DNA of 64,000 nucleotides from Hymenopellis radicata (GCA_015501595.1 JADNRX010000005.1:310001-374000); one strand, 5' to 3'; positions 50,143 through 63,289 are shown, counted from the first letter of the stretch. Program-made: numbers and translations. Notes: a model not told the origin generated them from the letters alone.

Positions 50143-52952
50143 TCAAGCAAATTCCAATAAATTATAAAAGGGATGAGATCCCAGAGACAAGACGCTTGTC
50201 GAAGGCGAGACCAACCTTAAGGTTGATGATGGAGGCATCGACTTCAGTATATCAATGTCTGTTGAAAACTTGAAACTGTCTTGCGGAGGCGTCAACGGGC
50301 CAGCTTCAGAAAGCGGCGAATCTGTCGACGTAGGCGAGAAGATTTGTTCAGAGTAGGGAGATCTATCGTCAACAATCAACTGAGAGTCGGAGTGTCCAGA
50401 ACAACGAGGGTGTGCGACCGCCTCCATGGATGCCTTGACAGCACAAGATACATTTGCGGGAAGCTTTCCACCAGTCTTCTTCAAGCCGAGACCAAAGGGC
50501 GGGATACTATGACAATTTCTTGGGCATATAGAAGCCTTTGAAACCACAGCCGCTGGTATCGAATAGGTGAATCCGATGCCATGTCCAATCTGTTCGATAC
50601 CTTTGGGGAGGTTCAGAGGCTCTGGCGTTTTGAGTGTCGCATGCGAATTGGAATGGAGAAGTTTCTTGCGAAGCTTGTTCGGTACGAGGAGGGATAGACG
50701 AGAAGAATCGAGGACAGGAAATGATTTTTGTTTGCGGAGTCTCGCCAGTGGAAGTGAGTCACGAGAAGGAGATTCTTCGTCAAGTGTTTGCCAAAACAAG
50801 GCCATTTTCGTTTGCGGACTGGACGATTCGTATGCTGTTGTCCTAAAATCGGTTACTGTGGGAAAAGCACTTGCGACAGTCAGAGTAGTCTTGTCATGAG
50901 CTTCGGCGCATTCATAGGAAGACAACTCGGGGGTGAACACAACGGAAGCGGAGCAAGATATCGGAGGAAGGGAATTTGTTTGTAGATCATCAGTGTCCAG
51001 AGATATCATCGAGATCGTCGAGTTTGAACTCGGAGGAGGACCACCAGATGAGTGGTCAAGAGTAGGAGTGTGAATCATTTGAGGGAAACCCGACGGCGTT
51101 GTAGGTTGCATGTTGTTGATTGGCGACGGCTTAATGAAAGGAACTGGAACTTGGGAAATGTTAACTCATGTATCGGGCTAAAACAGCAGAGACGTCACCT
51201 TTGAGCTTCTTGTCCTGCACTTGACGCCAGTCACTATCGTCATTATGCTTCGTTGAGGGCGATTTTGTGAACAAAGGTGTGAGCTACTCACATATGACCA
51301 AAATATTCGTGCCCTCTGATACTAGTCATAGAAATTCGCAAGCGCGGGTTCTTGACGACACACTGATCATAACGCATGGGTTTGAGAGCGAACACGCAAC
51401 GGAAAATTGACAACTGACTTGGAGAATCAGGTCGCGCGCCACCGACGATAGTGGGATCGTGAAATCTAGAGATACTCCACCATACAAAACGTTGTGCAGA
51501 TTGACATTGTCGTCTAACCCAAAAGCATGCTGAAAAACAGTCAACAACGTTAAGACTAGTGGCTGGGACTTCAACTTGCCTGTCCGAGCAGCATGAAATA
51601 TAATATCAACCCGAAGCCCCAACAGTCTGAGGATGAGTCACTAGTTTCCCAGCCCAGCAGCACCTCCGGAGCCCGATATTCGCAATGATGCTCGCGATGT
51701 ATCCTGACGATGCCGTGGTAAGAGCGGGCATTGCTCTCGCCATTCCGTTCGTCAAGGAAAGCGGCGTCATCAAACCCGGACAGGAGAATATGCCCCTCGG
51801 AATCGATGTAGATATTCTCAGGACACACTGTCCGATGAACAATGCCAGAAAGATGGAGACTGTTTAAAGCTTCAACCTGAATCAAATGAGCTTCTTGCTG
51901 GTTTGTCACCGAATGAAACTCTTACTAGTTCACTTGCATAGAGCAGTACAAGGCCAGGCTTCAGCTGCTTCTTAGGTGACACAAAGGAGAACAAGTCGCC
52001 ACCAAGCCCAGCATCCTGTTCTTATCGTCAGAAGTAGTACGAGACGAGGTAGACGGCACTGACCAGGACGATGTGTAAGATATCGTTGTCGATGAAGTTG
52101 CATTGCATTCTGGCCAAAAATGGTGCATATAATCCATTGACTGCGTCCATAATGGAAAGTTTCTGAGACGATGTGTGCTCGGAGGGCTTGGCCCGCTTCA
52201 AGGCGAAGATCTTCCCAGTACTCCGTCTCCTGCATAGCGTCTGATGCAACGGGCCTTCAAGAACTTCGAACTCATTCATGGTGACATTTCTCTTTAAAGA
52301 CACTTCAAGTCAGACAGGAGTACACAAGTTGATTGAGGAGGAACTACCTTTGTACCATACGCAACGTCGTTCGCATCTTCGTAAATGGTTGTTAGGCTTT
52401 CCCGTTGGCGGGGCTTTGGCGACATGACCATAATCTCCTGCTGTAATAAGTCAAGGAATCTGATGAAGGCGGGGGAATATGAGTACATCGACATCGTCGT
52501 CCTCCCAGTCCGGAAGCAATTGCTGAATATCTGTGATCTGCTGGAAGAACGTCAGAGACGTGCATGAGGCGAGGAGATGGCGTTCACTTCGATATTGTAG
52601 CTCTTGTCGGCGTCAGGGCGTTCTGTCTCCATCCAGCCAGAGAATGACTCCTGGTCATCGTGAGTTCGCAGTATGTCCGAGGTTGTCATACATACAGAGA
52701 AGGGCGTGTCGTCAAAGCTGTCTATGTCGCGAAGAGAAAGCGCCGGGGGCGAGCCAGAGCCATATTGCAGCGAAGACTGTGCAAATTGGACGTGAGTGTT
52801 CCGCGGACCTGCGATATTCCGTAAATATGAACCTCGCCTAACGGAAGCGTATCTCTAGACAACCAATCAGACATTATGGAGTCCGTGAAGTGAACTGGTA
52901 GCGCGTGGGGAGGAAAAATGTCTTGCGGTGGAGGTGGGTGTCGCGAGGACAT
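50143..52952 (-). CDS. AGC-like pseudokinase with long Ser/Pro-rich tail
   Basis: About a dozen exons. The N-terminus MSSRHPPPPQDIFPPHA is followed by an unassigned part (SLRDIDSFDDTPFS). The kinase fold starts MNEFEVLEGPLHQTL, with a degenerate glycine loop but the beta-3 Lys present (GKIFALKRAK). The catalytic loop reads IVHRTVCPENIYI instead of HRDLKPEN, so both catalytic Asp and Lys are lost. The DFG position reads SGFDDAAFL. The APE region is normal (CEYRAPEVLLGW), and the end reads GHEYFGHM, then DDSDWRQVQDKKLKVPVPF, like an AGC-kinase C-tail. About 320 Ser/Pro-rich residues follow to TGA 50143-50145. The altered motifs lie in open exons without any frame problem. Confidence 0.8.
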
Positions 52953-53035
52953 GAAAGTAGGAGATCAACCTTTTTCGATCAAGAGTACACGATTTCATTT
53001 AGGATTATGGCATTGCAGCGCTGCGTCTAAGACTA

Positions 53036-56000
53036 CTATATGTCCATTTTGTCCTCCTTCTCCCAACCAGGATTTTTCTGTAAGACAACGAATCCTTCGA
53101 GGACATGACCGAAAGGAATGAACTCCTCCGTCGCCAGTTCAGCACGTTCTATCGTTCCTAATCGTACCGGCGTTTGATGAGTCTGGAAACCCGATATTGT
53201 TCTCGGTTTGCCCGCTTGGCCAACAATATCGACAGCCTGTTACAAGAACAATAAGACACGATGTAGCTTGAATGAAGTAAACGCCTACTTGTCCAACGCG
53301 AACAGTGACAGGGGTGTTCTTGAGCTCCTCATCAAGTGTGATTAAGAAGCGAGGATACATTGCTGGCGTCAGGAAGTACAACATCCAATGATATTTGTCG
53401 AGAATAACTGACAATCGGCAGAAACGGTCAGCACTCGGGAACAGCGTACCAGACACTACTTACATCCTTTCGAGTCCGTGAATGCCGTTAGAGTCGCTAG
53501 TAGACCGGCTACAGCTGGTCGACTCATTATGCTTCGGTCGGAAAAGAAGGGGTTCAGACCAATTGTGCCTTTGCCCATATGTACCATGCCCTGCGCGACT
53601 CGTACCATGAAGAGACAGTCGGGCTCTTTGTGGTAGTAGCCGGCAAGTTGTCGCAACATCTGAGCGAGACGCGCATTGTTCGTTCCGCACCCACCAGACC
53701 CATAGCGAAGATAGCATTGAGGGCAACTGCAAGGTCATTGTCATGGCTGTACTTCGACAAGGTGTCAAGGATGGGGAGGACTGGATTTGACGCGCTGACC
53801 AGACCGATGGCCAGAGGGACAGCTTTCCGTATTATCGGTTCGCCATAGTGCATCTGTGGGCAACTTGAGTCGAGAAAATATCAACAGGCGAGTTACATAC
53901 CAAGTGGTTGAACTGACGTAACGACATTTCCGCACCGATGTCCTCGCCCATGGCAATTAGAGCAACGCCAAGGACAGCAAACGCTTGGAACGTATCATCT
54001 TGGGTTTGACCTCTTCCTTTTTCTCTTCTTTGCTATCCTCTTTTTCTCTTCTTCTTTCGGAGGCACAATATGCTCGTCACAGTGATGAAGCATCCCTTGG
54101 ATTCTGAGAACATTTCCGGTACCGCAAACGCACAGGCTTCGACGATGATCTGAGCAGTTTTCGACAATGGATGTTCAATGGCTTTGAGGGTTTCCAATGT
54201 AGCATCACACTGGTCCTGCAGACCTTTTGAAAAGTCAGCACCGGAAATGGCAAATACAGAACGCCGTACCAAGGTAGAGCAAACCTAAGCCAAGAGCGAA
54301 GAAGCGGCCCCATTTCTCGTCCAGACCTTTGTCTTCCCGTTCGGCGCGCTCCATCAATGTTTGCAAGATAGTGCCAGTCAGTTCACCGTTGCCACTTCCA
54401 ACAAATATGAAGCCGAGAGACAGAGTGGCCAAACTAACGAGTTCCATCGTCACGTTGTCATCAGCAATATGAGATTGCAGCAGTTCCAAGAGGCCGTCTC
54501 TGTGGGAACCGACGTAGGCCATACCGAGCCCCATGATGGCGCTCGTCTTGAGGGGAACAGATTTGTTCTCGACGTATTCGCCAAGCAGAGCAAGCGCGGC
54601 ATCAGCTTCAGTACGAACACCGCAATTTAAAAGACCAGTTGCTAACAATGCACCGGCCTAATTAAAGATTAGATTTAAAGAAATGTATCTTGTCACGGAA
54701 GCATACCTTGATATGTTCCTCCGAAGAATATGTGTACTTGTCAATATGCGTCAAGCCCATGTCTGTGTCCCACAATAAACTGAGACCAAGAGAAGCTGCC
54801 GCACTCATCATGCCGTGGTCCTTGTTCTTGTAGATCCAGCTGTTTCCTTCTTCAGCTTCCACCATGAGCTTGTCGTTGCCGAAACCTGCATTGACGAAGG
54901 CGTTGACAAAGGTGCCAGCGAGATTGCCTCGGGCAGAATCCACGTTCGGCTGAGCGTTGGGACCTTGCTCGAAAGTGAGTTTTTGATCAGTGCTCGGAAA
55001 TTGAAAGTGCGTACGGGTATGCTCAAGATGCGACTTGTATACGTCTTCCAAACTCTTCGCATCCTGGACACCTAGCTCCTTGCCGAAATCGCGGAAGTGA
55101 CCACTAAGGCGAGTGTTACTCAAACACTCCAGAAGGTCCTCCGGCAAGTCATCAGCGAAATCAGCATTTTCGTCGGCCTCAGGATTTTTCAGCCAGTGTA
55201 GGGGAACCTGCGCACGCGCCAACAAGAATCCCAGTTGCCGTTTCATGAGTGGGTTACCTGGTGCGTTGAAATCCTCGCGCACAAGAGCTGGGTCACCTAG
55301 GCGTATAGCAAGAGCCAACGCTTCCGGAAATTTGGATTGTTGAACATATATGGTATGCGCCGTTTGCAAGAAAGCAATGTCGTCGGGAGGAGGTAAAAGG
55401 TTCACGCAACGGACCATATACTGGCACACGCGTCCGTACGTGTTGTCGTCAACAAGCTCGGTAATTTGATCCACAATCTCCAACTCTTCCAGGAGGTCGA
55501 CAGCATCAGGCTCCGCATTGTGCGCGAGGAGGAAAGTCGCACACTGCTTTCCCAGCGAGCGGAGCTCTTCGATCGTCCCAATCGGCGTGACTTTCTTTTC
55601 ATCTGGTTTGTCTTCCAATTCACCCTGCTCCTGCGCGACGAACTCTTCTCCAAGTTCAGCCGCCAAGTGACGGACGTATTCGTGGCCCCAAGTGCCCGGA
55701 TCGGCCAAAGGTGAATCTGCTGGGCGCAAAGACGCAGAAAGAAGTCGGTAGCGGAGGGTACCTCGCGGTTGCGTGTCGGAGTAGGTCATGGCAAGAACGG
55801 ACAAGATATCTGCAAAGAGACTCTGCAATACGATGAGTTTGGTCCAGTGAGGCGGAGAGTAATACATACCTTGTCGTCGGAGGCAGGCCATGTTTCGTAC
55901 AACTGTTGTAGGTCGGGATAATGAGGGCGAAGGAATTTCAGTGGTTTCGGAACCGAAGTCATGGAGGACGTCGATGTTCGTATAAGACTTCGAAGACTCT

Positions 56001-56337
56001 CCAAAGCCGGTTTATACAGCGACGTATTGGATTCCTATGGACAATCCGTGAGTATAATCAAGGTGTCAGGGAACAGTAATCACCTTGAGCCGTTCGACGA
56101 GCATTTCCAACTCATTTTTCAGCTGAAGATCCTCTTCGGACTGGTAGAAGTGGATGAGTCTGGTTCCATTACAGCGTAAGTTTCCGTCCGTACCAATTCC
56201 TCGCCTTCCTCCTCGTCCTTATTGGTCTGTTTCGATGATCCTTCCTCTTTATCTTTGTCTTCATTCTTGTCCTCTTTCTTCGCCTTCTTTGGGTCCTCTG
56301 AAGGAACGGCAATGGCGGATTCGGTCGGCACAGGCAT
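53036..56337 (-). CDS. RPN1: 26S proteasome base subunit Rpn1, with four apparent frameshifts
   Basis: Rpn1 is the ubiquitin-like-domain receptor of the proteasome base. The start is [20 protein letters not shown] with a Lys/Glu-rich lead, then [18 protein letters not shown]. The body matches Rpn1: [20 protein letters not shown], then [16 protein letters not shown] and [19 protein letters not shown], then [18 protein letters not shown] and the PC-repeat region. It ends [19 protein letters not shown], then [18 protein letters not shown] at TAG 53036-53038. One base seems missing near 53686, 54000, 54043 and 54123. Adding one each restores [16 protein letters not shown], a Lys/Glu-rich linker, [20 protein letters not shown] and [18 protein letters not shown]. 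Rpn1 is essential, so these are likely sequence errors. Confidence 0.95.
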
Positions 56338-56488
56338 GGTGGCAAATGATGACACTGTACAAGACGATTGATGAACGCGACGCGCGTCCTGCACAAAGTT
56401 CCCACGCTCCAAATTGGGACAGAGATACTGCCTCAGCGTCTCACACAAGAGAAAATGAACTAAGATGTTGCTTTTAATTACGAGAGTG

Positions 56489-59355
56489 TCATTTTTTAGA
56501 TTTACGCTGCTTTCGTTTCCTACCAATCAGAGAACCTAGGGAGTTGGAAGGTTTTGGTTTGCTCTCGCCTTCTATCCGAGACTTTTTGGAGGGACGCTCT
56601 TCCTCAGCTGGAGCGGAGTGTTCCTCTTCCTCTGCCGGCTTATCCTTACTCTTCTTCCGCTTCAGGTCTTTCGAATTGTCGGGCTACAGAATTTCGTCAG
56701 TAGAGGTCACGGAAACTTTGAACGAACATCGTACTCGTTGATAAGCTGCTCTTCGCTGGACAACTTGAACATTCTCGATTGAAAACTCGACAATCAGAGT
56801 CCCTTTAACGGGCAGGTTGCTTTTCTCCATCTCGTCCTTCAAACGCTTCAGGCGACCATCCTCTCGCTCCTCGGGCTTCTTTTTCTCCTCCTGAACGATG
56901 AGCGACGCAAGGTCTTCCTTGTACCATTCAGTCAAAAGCTTTGCAGTACCCTCGTTATTGTTCGTCCAACGCAAGACTCGCAGTGCATCCGCATGGGTGA
57001 ACATTTCCAGGAAGCCGTAGCCTTTACTACGTCCTTTGCCGGTAACAGGATCTACTCTTTCATGTTGCCGAACGATTTTCGCCTGTTTGACTCTTTCGTG
57101 GGCCTTATGTCGTTTGGATTTGTTTTCGATTTGTCCCCCTTCGTTGTCCTGTTCGTCGAGGTCGACCGCAAGCTCGTCTTTGCTAAGGCCATTCCGGGCC
57201 TTATTTTTTACTTCTTTGTCGAACTCTCGGGCCGCGTATAGAGCGAGTCGTTTGAGGACCCGTTCAGACACAAATACGGGGATGTGTCGGATGCTGAGAC
57301 GGGTCTTGGAGACGTATAAGGAAGGATTGGAGTTGAGGAGGGTTCGGCGAGCATTGAAAGACGAAGAACGACGTTCCAATTCTGCAGGTGCCATTGTCTG
57401 AGCAGCGGGTGAATTTGGAAGGATAACTGAAGCAAGAATCAGACCGCTGAAGAATTAAAAAGAAACCCGACTTACCGCCCTCTCGAAGGAGGTACATGTT
57501 TCGTTTATCAGCCTTTTCGCGTCGACGCTCACCTTCCTCCTTGAGCCTGCCAGCTTCGTCCCTGGTCACAGCACGGACAACATCCAGAGTACGACCATGT
57601 AACACGAGACTTTGCGCAAGCGACGACGACGGGTCAGGAGTGAGAATGGAAGGAAGAACAAACGGATTCTTCTTCACAACCGGAGTGGAGCCCATGGTTT
57701 CTGACTTGAGAAGATCGCTTTGTTGGATGACCTTGTCCGCGTCGTCCCTTTCCCAGAAACAAGCGAAACCAGTACCTCGTGAACGCTCGCTTTCGGGATC
57801 CACAGTTATACGAGCATATCGTAGTCGCCCAAATGCACGGAATCTGCAAAGTGCGTCAAAATATGTAGCGAGAAACATCGACTGAACACGTACAAGACGC
57901 GCAATTCTTCCTCCGTTGCATTAAACGGTATATTCCGAATGAACAACGTAGTACCAACATCCGTCGCAGGTAGCTGTGGCTTGACAGGTTTCTCGTTGCC
58001 AGATTCTTCGTCCTCGGAAGCATCACTTTCGTCATCGCTGGCATCATGTACTCCCAACTGACTGTCCAGCTCATCACTGCTGTCCACTTCAGACTCTGAA
58101 GCTAAACTCGCGTCTTCATCGTCCTCAACCAGGCGAACTTTCTCCTCTTCCCATTTGTCCTTGCTCAAGGCCCAATCGACAGCAATAATGCGTTCCGAAC
58201 TGTTCTCGGGAGCGTCATCGACATCTATCGCAGAATCCGCATCGTCTGCCGCTGCAGGCTCTGCTAGGGCCTTCTTCTCTAACCGTCGTTGTTTCTTTTT
58301 CTTCTGCTTGTCGGAAACCAGGTTCTCCGCTTGACCAGCACGGAGGGTCATGCCATTGCAGGCCTGCATTGCACTCTCCGCGTCCTTCTTGCTCAACATC
58401 CAGACAAATGCAAAGCCACGCATCCGACCGTCATCTTTGTTTTTGGGAATGTGGATGGAGTGGACTGGTCCATAAGGAAGAAAAATAGAGCGCAGGTCCT
58501 GTTCTGTCGTGTGGAAAGGAATATTTCGGACAATAAGCCTACTTGCATGACTGGGTTTGGCGGCCGTTTTCGTGTGGGACAACGAGTCGAAACGCTTTTT
58601 AGGGTGACAGAGAGAAGGGCGCCTTTGAAAACGTGGGCATGTAGCTTTTCGACAGCACTGTTGGCCGCAGACGGAGTAGAGAAGAGAACATGAGCTGAAC
58701 GGGATGTAAGGGAATGCGGGTAGAAAGGCTGAACAGGTAGCTAACCGGCTCCATTGTCAACAGGCCATTCGACACTCTCAGCTCCAGAATATTTGCGAAA
58801 TTTCTTCCATAATGTGGCCTTGGAGTCTATCGTTGAAGGTAAACCAGTGACGACGATAGTGCGTATAGCAATAGGATCTTGAGGGGCGCGACGTCGAGGT
58901 GCAGGAGGCTGTTTGGGTTGCTTGGCTGGTATAGATTCGGTCCCGTCTTTCGGCTGTTACACTTTAAATATGTAACTGTGAAATTCGGAAGACGTATAAT
59001 CTAACCTTTTGTTCCGCCCACTGTACGCGAAGATTTCGGCCAACGAGCGTCAATCCTTCACGATTAATGGTATCAAAAGCAGCTTGAGCGTCCTCTTTGA
59101 TCGCGAATGCAACATAGCCGACACCCTTTGATACTCCAGTGCCTGTTCTGTTACAACGAAAGCAGACCTGACAGGTGCTATATCGGAAAATAGTGTCTGC
59201 AGATCCACAGAGGTAGCAGTGTACGGCAAATTCGAGACGAATAATGTTGATCTGGGAGATATGAGCATAAAGACTGGTGAAAAGAACTAATCGTACCCAT
59301 GGGCACTCTCACTGTCCCTTTCCTTGCGTTTACCTAGCGTTGGCGACGAATCCAT
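56489..59355 (-). CDS. NOP4: Nop4/RBM28 nucleolar protein with four RRMs, with one apparent frameshift
   Basis: Nop4 is needed for 60S ribosomal subunit assembly in the nucleolus. The start MDSSPTLGKRKERDSE is spliced to STLFVSNLPYTATSVDL, the first RRM. A second RRM has TIVVTGLPSTIDSKATLWKK. The third has RLIVRNIPFHTTEQDLRSIF and RGFAFVWMLSKKDAESAM. The fourth is TLFIRNIPFNATEEELRVL, joined by an intron to RAFGRLRYARITVDP and GTGFACFWERDDADKV. An acidic linker divides them. The C-terminus has TRLSIRHIPVFVSERVLK, GYGFLEMFTHADALRVLRW and the typical end NSLGSLIGRKRKQRKSKK at TGA 56489-56491. One base seems lost near 59139 (restores VVTEQATGVSKGVGYVAF). Confidence 0.92.
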
Positions 59356-59499
59356 GTAGAAGCTTGAAAAAGCACTTGTTTGGCGGATACTTTAGATTAT
59401 TTGCACCAGTAGGCGTTTGCAGGCGCCGCCTTCCGGCCCGTATCGGGGCTGACCCGGTGTAAAGAACACCAAGCTCTCTCTCTCTCTCTTACTTCCATC
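59356..59499. promoter_or_regulatory. Divergent promoter of NOP4 and SPT5 with a CT tract
   Basis: The 144 bp between the two start codons include AAGCTCTCTCTCTCTCTCTT (59471-59490), a pyrimidine tract just before the SPT5 ATG. Such tracts mark promoters and transcription starts of fungal housekeeping genes. Confidence 0.5.
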
Positions 59500-62400
59500 A
59501 TGTCGGACATTGAGGACTATGACACAAATCCCAACCAGGGCTCGGATGACCCAGCGCCGGACGACATCGAAGACGATGAACCACCACGTCGGAGACATTA
59601 TGACGACGACGAGGATGAAGAAGAGGAAGAAGACGAGGAGGAGGAGGAAGATGAGGAGAGGGAGAACAAGGCGCAGATAAACGACATAAGAAAAAGAAGA
59701 TCAAGGTGCTCTTGTAATCCTGCCTTACCGCCACAATTGCTGACTCTGCAATAGCGCAAAACAGGTGCTAGCCGCTTTTTGGATGTTGAAGCTGAGGTTA
59801 GCGACGATGAGGATGAGGAAATGGACGACGAAGGAGAATACGGCCGTGCGTAAATGCTTCAACGTTTAGCGGCAAAGCTCATAAATTTCAATAGACGACG
59901 GCTTCATCGAACACGGCGCAGATGGCGGCGACGACGATTCGTCGCGAACTCGACTTCATCACGCTCGTCTGGAGAAACAAAGGGACGAGGAGGACGACCG
60001 TACCGCAGAACAGATAGCCCAGGATATCCGTCAACGTCACACGCGTGGTCCCCCGCGATATTCTTCGTCAATGAACGATGTTCCTCAGCGCTTGCTCATG
60101 CCTTCCGTCCAAGACCAAAGTCTTTGGCAGGTCAGAGTCAAGGCCGGCCGAGAGAGAGACATCATATACAGCCTCATGCGCAAGTCTATCGATCTCGAGT
60201 ACACTGCTAGGCCTCTAGTCATTATGTCCGCCTTCCAACGCGACTCTCTCCCAGGCATGATTTACGTCGAGGCCAAAAGCGCAAAACAGGTCTCGCAAGC
60301 ATGCCAAGGCCTCGTCGGTGTTTACCTTGCCAAGATACAACTAGTCCCCATCCAAGAGATGGCGAGCTTGCTGCAGATCAAGAAACAGGACATAACTGTC
60401 ACGCCGGGTACTTGGGTACGCATCCGAAGGGGCAAGTACCAGGGAGATCTTGCCCAGGTCGTTGATGTCACGGACAATGGGGAGGATATTGGCCTCAAGT
60501 TCGTTCCTCGCATTGACCTAAATCCGAAGGATGAAGCGGGATTGGATGCCGGTTTTGGAGGAAAGAAGCGCAAAAAGGCTGCCACAGCAGTTGGCGGCAT
60601 GCGCCCGCCTCAGCGCCTCTTCAATTTCGAAGAGGTGGTCAAGGTTTATGGTCGGCAAACTGTCATCAAAAGGAATGCGGTCTATGTATTCCAAGGCGAC
60701 ACCTACAAGGACGGCTTCATCGAAAAGGACTTCAAACTTAGTGCCTTGTCCATGGACGACGTTAATCCAACGCTGGACGAAATCACACAGTTCACCCGGG
60801 GCAAGACGGCTTGGAGGGCGAGAACGCTGTTGATTTATCTATCATTGCCGAAGCTTCGCGCAAAGCCGCCATCGCTGTACTTCAACCCGGTGACCATGTA
60901 GAGGTGTTTGAAGGCGAGCAGGCAGGAGTACAGGGAACAGTGGAAGAAGTCTCCGGCGACGTCGTGACCATTTCCGCAATGGGCGTCGATATTGAAGGCC
61001 AAAAGATTGATCTCCCTGCGAGGAGTGTACGGAAGAGGTTCAAGCCGGAGACCATGTCAAGGTAATGACAGGAAAAAACATCGACGAAACTGGTCTTGTA
61101 GTCGCTGTCGCGGATAACATTGTCACCTTCATTTCAGACATGTCCATGCAAGAGGTACCATTTCATACACTTGCATTCGAAACCCCACTAAAACCATTTG
61201 ATAGGTGTCTGTATTTTCCAAGGATCTACGTGAAGCGGCTGAAGTTGGCTCTGGTAACAACATGGTGGGTAATTATGAGCTACATGACCTTGTCCAACTT
61301 GAGTACGTCACTGTCTAACTCTGCCGGCTTATGCTTACCTCTCCCACAACAGTCTTCAAACTGTGGGCGTCATTTTCAAAACGGAGAGAGACGCATTCCG
61401 TGTCCTGGACCAGAACGGACAGGTTCGAATAGTGCAGCCGCATCAAATTACCATGCGAAAGGATTCCAACCGTGCCATCGCCACCGACCATGATGGCCAC
61501 GAGCTTCGTATCCAGGATAATGTCAAGGAGTTCGAAGGCGAAGGACGAAAAGGGCAGGTGTTACACATTCATCAATCTTACTTCGCGTTCTTGCACAATC
61601 GGGATATAGCTGAAAATGGTGGAATTTTCGTCACCAGGGCTCGCTCTCTTGTATCCCTGGCGCCCAAATCCAGCTTGATTCCCAAGGCGGGTGGCGATTT
61701 ATCGAAGATGAACCCAGCGTTAGCCATGCCTGCTGGTGGTATGGTTGGCTCGGCCATGGGCAGTCGCGGTCCAAGAGACCGAAGTATTGGCACTTTTGTA
61801 CAAGTTATCCGGGGCCAGCACAAGGGCTATGTTGGAACGATCAAGGATACGAATGGAACCATCGCTCGTGTTGAACTAACGACACGCAACAAGGTCATTA
61901 CTATCGAGAAGGAGAAGCTACTTGAGAAGTTGTACGTCACGCTATATTTCCTCGAATTTTACCAACTGAAAGCGTTTTAGGCCAAATGGCAGCACACGAC
62001 CTCTAGGAGACCGTGGGCCGTATCGTGGAAATGACTCTGGACGTGGCCGTGGTGGCTACGGCGGCGGCGGAGGGGGCGGGGGTGGTTGGGGAGGAAACGG
62101 AGGCCGGACATCGAATCCGTATAACTCTTCAGGTTCGGCGACCCCGGCGTGGGGAGGAGGGCGAACGCCGGCATGGGGAGGAGGCAGAACACCCAACCCC
62201 GCCTCGGATTCAAGAACGCCGGCTTGGAACGCTTCATCCCGAACCCCGAATCCCTATGCAAGTCAGACCCCAGCATGGAACGCGTCATCGCGTACTCCAA
62301 ATCCTTACGCTGATGGTGGGCGTACGCCCGCATGGAATGCCAATTCGCGGACACCCAATCCATATGCCAATAACACAAACGGGGGAGCCACCCCTGCGAG

Positions 62401-63129
62401 AACAGGCTGGGGCGCCAATACCGGCTCGTGGGGTGGGGCGACGCCTGGCCGACCTACAGAAAGCAGTTTCGAGACGGATGGCTGGGCCTCTCCGAAATAC
62501 ATTGAATCGTCCACTTGGGTAGGTAACCTACAACATATGAACCATATCTTTTGTTAACCGGTTTTTAGGCGGCTCCCACACCTGCGGCGGCAACCTCACC
62601 AGAATTTTCCGCACCAACCCCAGCAAGCTACGATTCTGCACCCACACCGGCTTCTTATGGGTATACGCCATACTATGCATCTGCACCGACTCCGGCTTCA
62701 GCTCCAACACCCGCAGCAGGACAATGGTTTGCCTCTGACTTGCCCGACGACTGGCTTCTCGATCCCATCTTCCGTCGTTACCTGCAGCGCATCCGCATCA
62801 AGGTTGAAGGCTCGAGGAACGACAATTACCTTGACGGCGCGTATGAAGGGAAAACCGGGCGTGTGGCTGCCGCCATGGAGGCTGGCGCAAATATCGACCA
62901 AACGTGTTTGGTGGAATTCGAAGGTGGTGAGAAGCGGTCAATATTAAGCAAATACATTGCACCGCAGACACCGATGGCTGGCGAGGCGGTATTGGTGCTC
63001 CTAGGTCAGAATAAAGGCGAAGTGGGGACGGTAAAGAAGTATACGGACCTGGACATCGAGATCCTTCTTGAAGGCCACACAGATCCGGTCATCGAATCGG
63101 AGGACACTGTTGTTGCTCTCGTCGATTAA
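59500..63129 (+). CDS. SPT5: Transcription elongation factor Spt5, with three apparent frameshifts
   Basis: Spt5 is the NusG-like partner of Spt4 that travels with RNA polymerase II. The N-terminus is acidic (MSDIEDYDTNPNQGSDDP, then a long Asp/Glu run). The NGN domain reads LWQVRVKAGRERDIIYSLMR and PGMIYVEAKSAKQVSQA. KOW segments include VTPGTWVRIRRGKYQGDLAQ, then LQPGDHVEVFEGEQAGVQG and GTFVQVIRGQHKGYVGTIKD. After a Gly tract comes the CTR with TPAW and TPNPY units, then a C-terminal KOW (MAGEAVLVLLGQNKGEVGTV) to TAA 63127-63129. One base seems lost near 59670, 60800 and 61047 (restoring KGADKRHKKKK, GLEGENAVDLSIIAEA and KPGDHVKVMTGK). Exons are all supported. Confidence 0.95.
62107..62440 (+). 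repeat. SPT5: SPT5 C-terminal repeat region (TPAW / TPNPY units)
   Basis: Imperfect repeats in protein: ATPAWGGG, RTPAWGGG, RTPNPASDS, RTPAWNASS, RTPNPYASQ, TPAWNASS, RTPNPYADGG, RTPAWNANS, RTPNPYANN. Thr-Pro pairs are the expected sites of CDK9 phosphorylation. DNA copies differ at third positions, so selection acts on the protein. Confidence 0.8.
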
Positions 63130-63289
63130 TTGTAAGACTAGTGTATTACTGGGACTATCTCCTTGCAGACTACATGTATTTATCTTCTCACATCTTTGAC
63201 TCGTTTGATCTTCAAGGTTATGAGCCATTCTCAAGATATGTCATCAGGCTGTGCCGTGAATTGCAAGATAATACATCGATACAAGAGAA

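Noticed and set aside
53036..56337. RPN1, PRP16 and SDA1 as pseudogenes because of broken frames.
   Set aside because: Motifs are conserved between every break, all breaks are single-base losses, and these genes are essential in yeast.
62013..62522. A 169-codon plus-strand frame rich in Arg and Pro.
   Set aside because: It is an alternative frame of the repetitive SPT5 C-terminal region.
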